Part shown: one piece after another, positions 1 through 8,619 of the stretch | How the letters are laid out: each line of letters begins with the position of its first letter | Numbering within the stretch: position 1 is the stretch's first letter | Assembly: GCF_020026455.1 (NCBI RefSeq) | Contig: NZ_JAHHQJ010000003.1 | Coordinates: forward strand, 1-64,000 | DNA: 64,000 nt | From: Alistipes sp. | Lineage (GTDB): Bacteria; Bacteroidota; Bacteroidia; Bacteroidales; Rikenellaceae | Reading direction: 5' to 3' | Program-made: the position numbers and the translations under genes | Notes under the pieces: model-generated | Databases searched by the model: none | Told to the model about the DNA's origin: nothing | Seen by the model: the letters and a program-made list of their open reading frames with translations, nothing else

Positions 1-176
1 ATAATGAGAATATTACTCCAGAGTCATTCAAGGAGAAACTCATTGAGCGTCTCTCTACAGCTGATATAAAACAAGTGAAAGAAGATGTATTGCCTTTCGT
101 ACGTAATCCGAAAGAACTTGATATTTGGTCAAATGATTATTTCATACAGTTGGCCGGGATGGTAAGAATAGAATAG
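1..176 (+). CDS. C-terminal end of AbiEii/AbiGii-type nucleotidyltransferase toxin (partial)
   Basis: The open frame enters at base 3 and ends at the TAG at 174-176, giving 57 residues. The tail reads ADIKQVKEDVLPFVRNPKEL, then a WSNDYFIQLA stretch, which I recognise as the typical C-terminus of AbiEii/AbiGii toxin-family nucleotidyltransferases. AbiEii partners an AbiEi antitoxin in type IV toxin-antitoxin and phage-abortive systems. Only the tail is visible, so the catalytic part and any antitoxin lie to the left of the window or are lost. Base composition is AT-rich, unlike the rest of the window, which fits horizontal acquisition. The family call rests on pattern memory of a short segment. 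Confidence 0.6.
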   Translation, partial: NENITPESFKEKLIERLSTADIKQVKEDVLPFVRNPKELDIWSNDYFIQLAGMVRIE

Positions 177-255
177 CGAAGTTTTGCCCCAGCCGCGAGA
201 AGCGATAATAATGGTCTTGAAATACTGAACCAAGTAAACCGTTTCCAACTGCAAG
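177..255 (-). pseudogene. Possible P-loop ATPase fragment
   Basis: Read on the minus strand, this stretch encodes VYLVQYFKTIIIASRGWGKT followed by SLF. The strand-loop pattern TIIIA then SRGWGKTS resembles the Walker A region of AAA-type ATPases. The frame runs directly into the antisense of the AbiEii-like tail, so if real it is a truncated remnant joined at about position 176. The segment is short and chance similarity is possible. Confidence 0.22.
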
Positions 256-261
256 GTAGTA

Positions 262-320
262 TAAATTAAACTGTGCCAGCCAAGAATAAAACATTAACCT
301 TGCTGACACAGTTTAATTTA
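262..320. repeat. 59-bp inverted-repeat unit, 19-bp arms
   Basis: The left arm TAAATTAAACTGTGCCAGC (262-280) is the reverse complement of 302-320 with one mismatch, separated by 21 bases. No transposase is present. The arms look like insertion-sequence ends brought together, or a tiny non-autonomous element, but I cannot name a family. Confidence 0.55.
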
Positions 321-352
321 CATCCTCTACAGCCTCTTTTATAATGGGTTCT

Positions 353-1897
353 CTAATCTAACTTTTCAGCGTGGACATATAGTTCATCACTGGATTCTCC
401 TTTCGCTTTTACAAGTGCAGCCTGTGTCACATCCGACTGCCAATAAGCCATTATTTCAGCTTCTTCAGGTAAACAATGAAAATGATTTACGATCAGATTT
501 AAGTCAACAGACTGCTGGTTACCCATGTGATGATTCATCAATTCTATGAGTATGTTGCGACATCTTTCATTATAAGCCGTGTCGTCTTTTTCTTCCGATT
601 CCCGCACCACACTTACCTTAGAGAATAGATGACCGTTCTTTTCGGAGGGTATGTAATAATGAAATACGACATCCTTGTATAAGGCACAATGACATTCAAA
701 ATCCGGTTCATCGTATTGGATGGCTGCATCATTCCAATCGTAATGTAAAAAATCACGTGGACTAATATCCACTCGTAATGAATCTACATGTACGATACTA
801 CCATCCCGATAGCCTGAAAGATAAGTGTACAGGGGTGTTTTCTGAAAGAACATGGTTTCCCATCTGTTCTCAAAGAAATAATTATTGCCCTCTTTCTTAC
901 GAAAAACGGGTAAATTATCCGGGTAACCTTTAGCAGACCAAACGATGGAATCGTAAAATTGAATAAGACGTTTCGGAACATTAGACAGACTCGCGCCCTC
1001 CCAATCGGTTATTTCATAACTGGCTGTATTAAATGGTCCCAAATTGCCAGACAGGCTTTTCAAACGGAACTTGAATTTATCAGACATTATATCATTGCTG
1101 AAAGATAACGACTGTGGTTCCTGTTCTGAAATATAAATCTTTTGGATGTCAGTAACCGGATTATAAGAACCGCTTCCACCTTTCAGACATGACAGGGATA
1201 TACGGTTTGTTTCGTTCAAGGCAACAGGAATCCGGAATGTCTGTTCCGTTTCATTCGTCAAGTTAATAGGATAATAATACAAGGCCAATTCACTTTCGTA
1301 CGATATATTATCGGGAAATTTATCACCTCCGTACTTTAGCTGATTGCGAACGGCATATTTATCCCCGTTATCCAATGGCACTGAATGAGTAACCCTACAT
1401 TCCAACCATCTTTTCCGGGGAATATAAAAATCATGTTTGCAGGTTTTCCCTTTCTGCAAATCGGTGTTGGAATAGGAGAAACGCAACTGTGTTGAAGATT
1501 CGTTCAACTCGAAATCAGAAGGCAACAGATAACTGTCTTTATCTAATTGCTGCAAGTCCACGATGAGCATAAACGAACGATGAACAGGATCCCCGTTTGT
1601 ATTCTCTTTGAGTTCGTCATCTTTCAAGTCAAAGAAAAGCTGATAATTTCCTTGTTGATCGGTACGTCCTTCTGCCTTTTTACGACTTAATTGTGGACCT
1701 AACCATTGTCCTTCGGAATAATACATGGTTACCAGAACTCCCGGCAAGGGCTCTCCATTGGAAGTTGTTGCTTTCCCTTGGACGAAAGTACTGTTAGTAG
1801 AATGCTTCTCAATAATATCTTCCTCTTCCTTACAGCCCACAAAACACATCATGCAAAGGAACAGAAGGACTGCTCTCAAAAAAAACAGTGTTTTCAT
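353..1897 (-). CDS. Lipoprotein with carboxypeptidase-regulatory-like domain, function unknown
   Basis: 514 residues. The N-terminus is a lipoprotein signal (MKTLFFLRAVLLFLCMMCF, then VGC) with Cys at about residue 22, followed by an acidic KEEED stretch of the kind that marks surface-exposed Bacteroidetes lipoproteins. Residues of about 38-95 (QGKATTSNGEPLPGVLVTM onward) look like a carboxypeptidase-D regulatory beta-sandwich, a common first domain of surface proteins. The remaining 400 residues are not recognised. It lies 32 bases downstream of the 2826 lipoprotein gene on the same strand with no promoter between them, so they are probably one transcript. The region is AT-rich relative to the fimbrial operon beyond it. 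Confidence 0.7.
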   Translation of the reverse strand: MKTLFFLRAVLLFLCMMCFVGCKEEEDIIEKHSTNSTFVQGKATTSNGEPLPGVLVTMYYSEGQWLGPQLSRKKAEGRTDQQGNYQLFFDLKDDELKENTNGDPVHRSFMLIVDLQQLDKDSYLLPSDFELNESSTQLRFSYSNTDLQKGKTCKHDFYIPRKRWLECRVTHSVPLDNGDKYAVRNQLKYGGDKFPDNISYESELALYYYPINLTNETEQTFRIPVALNETNRISLSCLKGGSGSYNPVTDIQKIYISEQEPQSLSFSNDIMSDKFKFRLKSLSGNLGPFNTASYEITDWEGASLSNVPKRLIQFYDSIVWSAKGYPDNLPVFRKKEGNNYFFENRWETMFFQKTPLYTYLSGYRDGSIVHVDSLRVDISPRDFLHYDWNDAAIQYDEPDFECHCALYKDVVFHYYIPSEKNGHLFSKVSVVRESEEKDDTAYNERCRNILIELMNHHMGNQQSVDLNLIVNHFHCLPEEAEIMAYWQSDVTQAALVKAKGESSDELYVHAEKLD

Positions 1898-1929
1898 GAT
1901 GAATTAAAAATTTTAAATATAATACAAGG

Positions 1930-2826
1930 CTATTCGTTGATAACGGATAATTGAATCGGCAGTCCCAAAGAATAGACCACGGTTTTCACTCCGGCAGCAG
2001 GATATTTAGCCTTATAGACAGCCGTAACATCTTTATAGAGCCATGGGGTTAGACCGATATTGGCCGGACTTCCGCCGATCGGTTCTCGGCTGATAAAGGC
2101 ATCGAAAGAGACCTGCTCCTTATCATTGACACCCAGGAACGTCCACTGCTGGTAGCCCTGTACTCCTTTGAGAGGAAGCAGTTTATAGGAGTCGGGGAAC
2201 GAAGAAAACGCAACATTCTCAGACTTTAAATCTCCGTTGCCCAACATCCGCCCCTCCTTATCGAGGGCAATCCATCTTGACCACCCTCTCCCATAGGCAA
2301 TTACACTGGCACCGACCATAAAAGGCAGATTTTCCTTCAGGTCCTTTTCAATCAGTTCCTTCTGTTCGGCTTCAACCGCAAAACGATATTCAGGAACGAA
2401 GGTCTCGTTCTCATAGTACTGTTTTGGAAGCAAGTGTTCCGGCACATCCTCCGAGTTCCTTGCTTCCTTGGACAATATCTTCAGAAGCTGGGATTCCGTC
2501 CATACAGGCTCGCCCATCAGATGGTCTTCGTAAGTAGTTTCTTCGACCAGTATCCGGTATTCATTTCCGGGTTCATATTCGAATCCGGCAATATTCCAAT
2601 ATGCGGACCATTCGCTGCTTTGTTCCTTCCGGCCGGCATAGACATCCGAGACATAGATATTGCCACATCCGCCATACACAGACCCGGGAACCAACTTTGA
2701 AGCCACAGTCAGTTCGAATTTCTGCTGCTTGATGATTTTTCTTTCGTTCCTGTCATCATCGAGGCAAGAGCAGAGTAAAAGACAGGTCGAAAGGGCCAAC
2801 AGATAAGATAGAACCCGAGTTTTCAT
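1930..2826 (-). CDS. DUF4377-type lipoprotein
   Basis: 298 residues. The signal peptide ends in the lipobox LLLCSC (Cys about 21), followed by LDDDRNER. The segment EPGNEYRILVEETTYEDHLM (about residues 80-100) and the following ILSKEA resemble DUF4377, a small domain of unknown function found in Bacteroidetes lipoproteins. The C-terminal 150 residues, with many Trp and Tyr, are not recognised. It is the first gene of a probable two-gene unit with the 514-residue lipoprotein. I cannot assign a function. Confidence 0.65.
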   Translation of the reverse strand: MKTRVLSYLLALSTCLLLCSCLDDDRNERKIIKQQKFELTVASKLVPGSVYGGCGNIYVSDVYAGRKEQSSEWSAYWNIAGFEYEPGNEYRILVEETTYEDHLMGEPVWTESQLLKILSKEARNSEDVPEHLLPKQYYENETFVPEYRFAVEAEQKELIEKDLKENLPFMVGASVIAYGRGWSRWIALDKEGRMLGNGDLKSENVAFSSFPDSYKLLPLKGVQGYQQWTFLGVNDKEQVSFDAFISREPIGGSPANIGLTPWLYKDVTAVYKAKYPAAGVKTVVYSLGLPIQLSVINE

Positions 2827-2848
2827 GCTATTATTTTTTGTGATTCAA

Positions 2849-2856
2849 CAAATTTA
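2849..2856 (-). promoter_or_regulatory. -7 box for the two-lipoprotein unit
   Basis: The minus strand carries TAAATTTG, an exact match to the Bacteroidetes -7 consensus TAnnTTTG, about 22 bases upstream of the ATG at 2826. No good TTG -33 element is seen at 19-21 bases further upstream, so the promoter may be weak or activator-dependent. Confidence 0.4.
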
Positions 2857-3474
2857 TCAATTTTCTAATAAGAAAATGCATGACTCATCAAAATACTGCA
2901 TGAATATAAATATTTTACACAAACCATCCCTGCACCAGACAAAAGCCCCATTACCCTGAAATGAGTACCGCTCCCGGGAGCAGCGTCCAAAGCCGTCGCC
3001 GAAAACCGGATCAAAGAACAAAGGCCGGAACACCCAAGGACTGTCAAACAACAGCGGCAGGAAACAGAAGGCAGGCGAACCGGATCACGCTGACGACCGC
3101 AAAACTACGGTTCGGAAATCCATGATGGCAACTATGCCACGTCCCATAAGGGGGTCGAGGAATCCGGGGAGTTTTCGGCAGGCTGTCTCCTTTACGTGAG
3201 CCGGTTACCCTCATCCGTTGCGGCTATATCCACGCAAGTAAAACGATTTTCGCCCTCGCGGGAGCGATTTTTCCGAATGGGTGAAGCAAGAACGCATCGT
3301 AACCGGCACAAGGCGCCGGCAGAACGTTCATTGCAAACAAATGTAATTTTGCATAAGATTTATATCCTCTACAAGGAGTACGTCCGGAAACGACAGTTCG
3401 TTTTCCGGTCATACCCCTGGAGGCGTTTTGAATAAGCTGGCGGCAATCCAGTTGCTCCGTCTGCGGAAATCGGG
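2857..3474. other. Intergenic region, no gene recognised
   Basis: This 618-base gap separates the AT-rich lipoprotein pair from the end of the pilus operon. Short open frames on both strands have no recognisable protein features. It holds an imperfect hairpin at 3384-3408 (CCGGAAACGA and TCGTTTTCCGG arms, no T-run) that could end the pilus transcript. It also holds a dyad TGCAAA-N10-TTTGCA at 3332-3353 overlapping a plus-strand TAATTTTG box (3344-3351). The composition changes across this gap, so it may mark an island border. Confidence 0.5.
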
Positions 3475-6400
3475 CTACCGCACGTCCTGCACGCCGCGCA
3501 CATAGAACAGACCGGTTGCCTCGCTGGAGGCATTTCCGGAACTTTCCGTATTCAGACGGGTAATCGTATTGCTCCGAATCTCCCAATACGGAATTTTGGT
3601 CGTCGTAGGGCCGAGGTTCTCACTCTCCGTACCGGTGGTGATGGCACCCTTGTAGTTGTTGATCTCCTTCTTCTCGCCAAACCACTTCTGGTTGAACGAC
3701 ATGCTCATGATGGCTCCCTCGCGCAAGTTGGGCATACGCCAATGGTGGAGGTCCGTACCATCCAGTTCTTCGCTATAATCGTAGGCCAAACTGCGCTCCG
3801 GACCACGGTAGAAATAGATACCATTCTTGCCTCCGACCACATCATCGGGCGACCATACGCCATTGACCTGCCACCAGGTACGCGGCACACCGTCAATCTT
3901 GATCGTGCGGTCGTACGGGTCCTCGTTGTTCCGATCCTCGGTATAGGCGGTGTAACCCACCTTGTACCTGGCGACCTTAAACTCGCGGAACAGCCAGTTG
4001 CGCTTATCCTCATGGGTGTGGTGACCGATCTCACCGACTTCGATATGATCCCGGAAAGCACTCGGATTCATCTTGTTCAGCACGATGTAGTAGTTCTTGC
4101 CGTTGACACGGTCCTCGTAGGCAACGGGGGCACCGTTGCGCGATTCCGTAACAATGAACAGAGGGTCCTGCGTGAAATCATTCTCTCTCCCGCCATTGGC
4201 AAAGACCACTCCCGTGTTATCGACACCGTGGTTGGTGAGCATGCGCGCCATGCGCAGCCCATAGAGGACATGAAGATTGGCTTGCCCGTAGTCCCCCTTC
4301 GAACACCCCTCCTCGGCCCAGAATATACGGTTCTTCGACACATTGGTGCTGCTCATGAAATGCGCAAAGGGAACCCCGAACATACGGGGAAAAATATAAT
4401 CGTTCTTCGTAATCACGATTGCCCGGTCGCGCTCGAACAAGGGGTTCTCGAACACGGGACGACCTCCCAGGAAACACATCGTATACTGGTCGATGGCCGG
4501 CAAGAACCAGCGGATTTCATCGGCATCGAGCCGTCCGTTGCGGTTCAGGTCGCGGTTCCGGGCAAAGACCGCCCACTGTGCGCGGCGGCCGTTGCGCCCC
4601 CGATCGTCATTCTGCGTGAAATTCTGGTCGGTAACGGGTTCCATACGGCCTTTCTCGTCAAAATACAGAGCGGCCGTACTCCAGCTGATGCAAGCCTGGG
4701 AATTGTCCTTGAACTGGTTGTACCACTGCATGGAGTTGAACAGCCCGTTTGTCAGCGATGTTCCCTGCACATAATGTCCCGCATTGTCGTTCGGCTTGCC
4801 CACATAGCTCCCCCAACAGCGATATTTGGCCAGGAACTCGTCGAGCCCCTCGATGCCGAAGGCCACATTGGCCACAAGCTGACCGCTCTCGGCCCTGGTG
4901 GCATAGAGCGTCTGAATCGAATTCTGATGGACGACCACATGAGTATCGGAATAGACACTGTGGCCATCGGCGCTGAGCTCCTCATTCTCCATGAAAAACA
5001 GCGCCTTGCGCTTCCGCACGTTGCAGAACGACGTCCAATCCACCGCCGCACCCGTCACGGGGTTGAAATCGTAGTAGAACTCATCGACAAAGAACGTGAA
5101 GTGGAGATACTGCCGCTCGCCCAGAGGCTTGCCTTCCGCTTTCCAGTGGCAAAACTCCGTCCATACCAGTTTGGTGAACTCCAGCGCATCGAGCAAGCGA
5201 TAGCGATGGGTTGCATCCATGTCCCGCGTCAGTGTCGAATGGCGCGCGAGATAGGTCTTCTGACGCTCATAGCCGCCATAGGTCTCGGAATAGTTGATGC
5301 CGTTCATCGTCCTCGGGTCGATGAGCGAGCGCGACGGGTTGTCGGGCGTGCCATGCCATGCAAAGTGAATCCAGTCGAAATCATGGTTCACCAGACTGGA
5401 GAGCTCCTTTCCGTCTTCGTCAATGATGGCCACCTCGCCGTTGTCCTTGCGTTTGAGCGTACCCTTGAACAACTCGTAGGGCGTTGACAGTGCGAAGGAG
5501 AATCCCTCATCGTAATCTTCGGGGAAACGCGCGAAGTTGATGCTGAGGTTGCGCGTCTCATAGTGGGCGTCCAGCTCGAAGAAGTGCTGCGACTCCGAGA
5601 CAATGCCTTCGGCTCCAGGCTGCTTCTCCTGTTCAAAGATATTGCCGCCGTTCTCGCGCGTGGCCTCCAGCTTGATGTTGTCGATCCCCGCAATGCGGAT
5701 GTTGTAGGTATAGTGGTTGTTGCGCAACAGATTGTAGTCGTTGACCTTGCGTTTGAAATCGTCAAACGAGCCAATCGTCTGCGAGAGATCATCGCCCGTG
5801 ACCTCGTAATTGTCGGCGCCCACATAGCCCAGATGGACATAGTAGGTCACGTTGCCCACCCGCGAACGCTTGGCCGCCGTCGCCTCCGAATCGGTGGGCT
5901 GCTGGTTTTCGTCCCAATAGGGGAATCGGTCCACCGGATGTTCGGGGAATTGGGCATTGCGCGGATCATCGACACGGCGATGCACCGGCTCCTGCGGGTT
6001 GAAATAGTAGCCCTGGAGGCGCAGGTAGGTCGCCTCGGAGGGGGCATTCTCAAATTCGCCGTTATAAACCGTTATCGTCTGATCGTCGTTCCCAGGATTC
6101 TGCGGGTCGTACTCGCCGCCCCCGGTCGAGACGTCGGGCGAGGTATACTTCCGGCACAGCTCGCGCATGGAATAGGCAAACACCGAGTATTTGTTCGGAT
6201 AGACCCCGAAGGCCTCAACCACCTGCCCGGGGCTCACCGCGGCGTCGCCCGTGAGATCGAAGGCGCGGTTATACTGCGCGGCGATGGACTTCTCGTCGAT
6301 GGATCTGCCGCTTCGGGAGGAGGCATCCTGCGTTGCGAAATAGTTCTCGAAAGGATAGAATGTAAACTTCCAGCCGCCGCCCTCAGTCGAGGTGATGTCC

Positions 6401-7350
6401 CGCATGAAGACCTTGCTGTTGCGCACCTCCTTCCCGGGAAGACGCTTCATCGGATCGAACCAATAGAGATATTCCCGTGTGGGGGCGTTGATGACCTGCC
6501 ACGACTTGAGCCGGAAATAGGCGCCCGGCGTCTCCTTGAGTTTGCCGTCGGGGATGATGTTGACCGTCACCTTGCTGTCGAGACGATGGACGAACACCGC
6601 ACCGGCCTCCTCGGTCAGGTCGCCGCTGCCCAGCGGACGGAAAGGCTGCCCCGTCTGGCCGTTGCAGACCACGAGGCGACGCTTCTGCGTCGGGTCGGGC
6701 TTCAGCGACAGCAGCTGCCGCGTGCCATCGGTATAGTGATGCGCGTGAATCGAGCCGAAGAAACCGCTCATGAGGTGGTGGCCCTGCATGCGCTCCACAT
6801 TGACCTCGCCGCTGGCGTTGACCGTCAACCGCGCCTGAAGGTTCAACAGCGTGCGCAAGCTGGTCAGCGTGTCGCACGTGACGAGCAACTCCTCGTCGTT
6901 GTCCACACTCTGCACGTTAGAGTAGCCCACGTTGGCAATGGCGAAGATACGTGCCTTCCGGCAGCTCACGGCCGGCATGAGGAAGGTATTGACACGAAAC
7001 TTCTTGCCGTCCTCCTCCACCTCCTCGATCGCCGGCGTAAGGTCGGAGAAATACCTGCGCGCCAACACCTTGCAATACTGCTCGCCCTCGCTCTGACGCG
7101 ACATGTCCACGATGAAGAGATAGACCGAGTGGATGTGCTGTTCGGTCTCCTCGACCGTGGAGCTGCGCGTGAGGATCTCACGGTCGTCGAACTCCGCCGA
7201 CACCATGTCGAGCGACACGACACCCTCAACACCCTCCTCGATATGGTCGGGCGAGAAAGGATCTCCGTCGACAAAATCCTTCTGACAGGCGGTGGCCGAC
7301 AACAGCAGGCCGCACAGCACCGCGCAATAATATGCTAACTGACGTTTCAT
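3475..7350 (-). CDS. Giant fimbrial tip-like lipoprotein, DUF4906 family
   Basis: 1291 residues from the ATG at 7350; a longer start at 7383 would put extra residues before the signal peptide. The lipobox SATAC gives Cys22. A short strand, then TRSS (Arg62), then HSVYLFIVDMS match the start of type V pilin-like subunits, in which a trypsin-like protease cuts after Arg to free the acceptor groove. At residues 934-945 the sequence DLNRNGRLDADE is a 12-residue EF-hand-type calcium loop, followed by IRWFLPA, a signature I associate with DUF4906 proteins. Last gene of the pilus operon; size and position suggest a tip adhesin. The tip role is inferred from operon position and family. Confidence 0.78.
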   Translation of the reverse strand: MKRQLAYYCAVLCGLLLSATACQKDFVDGDPFSPDHIEEGVEGVVSLDMVSAEFDDREILTRSSTVEETEQHIHSVYLFIVDMSRQSEGEQYCKVLARRYFSDLTPAIEEVEEDGKKFRVNTFLMPAVSCRKARIFAIANVGYSNVQSVDNDEELLVTCDTLTSLRTLLNLQARLTVNASGEVNVERMQGHHLMSGFFGSIHAHHYTDGTRQLLSLKPDPTQKRRLVVCNGQTGQPFRPLGSGDLTEEAGAVFVHRLDSKVTVNIIPDGKLKETPGAYFRLKSWQVINAPTREYLYWFDPMKRLPGKEVRNSKVFMRDITSTEGGGWKFTFYPFENYFATQDASSRSGRSIDEKSIAAQYNRAFDLTGDAAVSPGQVVEAFGVYPNKYSVFAYSMRELCRKYTSPDVSTGGGEYDPQNPGNDDQTITVYNGEFENAPSEATYLRLQGYYFNPQEPVHRRVDDPRNAQFPEHPVDRFPYWDENQQPTDSEATAAKRSRVGNVTYYVHLGYVGADNYEVTGDDLSQTIGSFDDFKRKVNDYNLLRNNHYTYNIRIAGIDNIKLEATRENGGNIFEQEKQPGAEGIVSESQHFFELDAHYETRNLSINFARFPEDYDEGFSFALSTPYELFKGTLKRKDNGEVAIIDEDGKELSSLVNHDFDWIHFAWHGTPDNPSRSLIDPRTMNGINYSETYGGYERQKTYLARHSTLTRDMDATHRYRLLDALEFTKLVWTEFCHWKAEGKPLGERQYLHFTFFVDEFYYDFNPVTGAAVDWTSFCNVRKRKALFFMENEELSADGHSVYSDTHVVVHQNSIQTLYATRAESGQLVANVAFGIEGLDEFLAKYRCWGSYVGKPNDNAGHYVQGTSLTNGLFNSMQWYNQFKDNSQACISWSTAALYFDEKGRMEPVTDQNFTQNDDRGRNGRRAQWAVFARNRDLNRNGRLDADEIRWFLPAIDQYTMCFLGGRPVFENPLFERDRAIVITKNDYIFPRMFGVPFAHFMSSTNVSKNRIFWAEEGCSKGDYGQANLHVLYGLRMARMLTNHGVDNTGVVFANGGRENDFTQDPLFIVTESRNGAPVAYEDRVNGKNYYIVLNKMNPSAFRDHIEVGEIGHHTHEDKRNWLFREFKVARYKVGYTAYTEDRNNEDPYDRTIKIDGVPRTWWQVNGVWSPDDVVGGKNGIYFYRGPERSLAYDYSEELDGTDLHHWRMPNLREGAIMSMSFNQKWFGEKKEINNYKGAITTGTESENLGPTTTKIPYWEIRSNTITRLNTESSGNASSEATGLFYVRGVQDVR

Positions 7351-7383
7351 CTCTTCTAATCCGTTCCGTAATCCGAAAAACAA

Positions 7384-8616
7384 CTATTCAAAAGGCGGTA
7401 TGTCGTCCACCACGACCTTATACCACGGGTGGGAGGTAACCTGCACCTCCAGCTGATCGACCATGGTGTTGACGATGCAGCGCAGCCGGTAGGTGTAGTT
7501 GCGCAGCAGGCCGTGATGACGCTTGCCAGGGTAATAGGTCTCGTCGTAGAGGCGTGCCGAGGAGCGTTTGCGCACCACCTCGTTGTCCTCGGTGGTGAAA
7601 TGGTAGGTCACCACAATCTCGACATCGTCGTTGAGCGACATACTGGCCCACTCGTAGCTGTAGATGTAGTAGCGCAGGGGAGACCGCAGCATGTCGGCAG
7701 AGCCGTCGGCGGACCGCGCATAGCGGCACACCACACTGTGGGTCAGGTGCGACTGGGGCGTCATCATCATCTGGGGAAGGTCGCCCAGATGGTAAGGCGG
7801 CTCGTCCTTATCCAAGTACAATTCGCCGAAGAAAGGTTGCTGCAGGGCATCGAGGTTCACGATCTGCCACTCCGTCTGCCGGGCCTCCTCCTCGGGCAGG
7901 TTATTGAAGCCGTCGCCGGCAGCCGTATTAAAGAGATAGGTCTTGGCCCTCAGGTGTTTGAATTCGATTTCATCGACAACGACCTTCGTTGCCTGAGGCA
8001 GGTTGCGCCACTCGAAATAGCACCATATACGGCAGTAGATGTGCTCCACAGGGACCACCACCACCGCCCCCGCCTCACGGTCGAGTTTGAGGTAGCCGGC
8101 CATCAGCGGACGGTCGATGCTGCGCGAAGGGGCCGTGGCCGACTCGGTGTTCAAATCGCCATCGTGGACATGGTTCTTCCATGCCAGATAACGCTCCTCA
8201 TCGGTCTTCGAGGGATCTTCGCAGATGCTGCTCAAGGTGTTCTTCATCGTCGTCGTGGGATTGACGATGACGAAAATCTCGGAGTTGACATCGAGATTGT
8301 CGACATCGACACCGGGAAGCTTATAGGGGGCGCTACCCGTATGATACTGCCCCTGGGGCAGGAGGTTTGTCCTATGGAGGACACACCTGCGATTGCGGAA
8401 GACGCCGTACATGATTTCATAGGCCTCGCCCTCCTCATGGATCAGGGCACGGGTCGCCGCCCGGGTGACCGACGATGAGGTCGCCACGGGGAACGACACA
8501 TAGACTTCGCGCGCAGGACATCCGTCATCCGCCCCGGGCAGGGAGTCATTCCCGCATGCAGCCACCACGGCGGCCACCAGCCCCATCACGCCATATTTCC
8601 AAACAGCCAATCGCAT
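7384..8616 (-). CDS. Fimbrial accessory subunit lipoprotein (type V pilus)
   Basis: 410 residues, lipobox AVVAACG with Cys21. Mature start: REVYVSFPVATSSSVTRAAT, with Arg52 and Arg56 as candidate maturation sites, then EEGEAYEIMYGVFRNRRCVL, a pattern typical of fimbrillin-associated proteins. The C-terminus VTSHPWYKVVVDD resembles the end strand of fimbrillins, which usually finish with a Trp-containing donor-like strand. It starts 3 bases after the stop of the upstream subunit gene and runs almost directly into the DUF4906 gene. It is probably a minor tip-complex subunit like FimC/FimD of Porphyromonas, but which one cannot be settled here. Confidence 0.72.
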   Translation of the reverse strand: MRLAVWKYGVMGLVAAVVAACGNDSLPGADDGCPAREVYVSFPVATSSSVTRAATRALIHEEGEAYEIMYGVFRNRRCVLHRTNLLPQGQYHTGSAPYKLPGVDVDNLDVNSEIFVIVNPTTTMKNTLSSICEDPSKTDEERYLAWKNHVHDGDLNTESATAPSRSIDRPLMAGYLKLDREAGAVVVVPVEHIYCRIWCYFEWRNLPQATKVVVDEIEFKHLRAKTYLFNTAAGDGFNNLPEEEARQTEWQIVNLDALQQPFFGELYLDKDEPPYHLGDLPQMMMTPQSHLTHSVVCRYARSADGSADMLRSPLRYYIYSYEWASMSLNDDVEIVVTYHFTTEDNEVVRKRSSARLYDETYYPGKRHHGLLRNYTYRLRCIVNTMVDQLEVQVTSHPWYKVVVDDIPPFE

Positions 8617-8619
8617 CGC

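Noticed and set aside
2857..3051. Short minus-strand frames upstream of the DUF4377 lipoprotein gene
   Set aside because: Two overlapping frames of similar length without start context or recognisable content; treated as non-coding.
3384..3408. Hairpin after the DUF4906 gene as a definite terminator
   Set aside because: The stem has a bulge and no T-run on either strand; kept only as a possibility in the intergenic entry.
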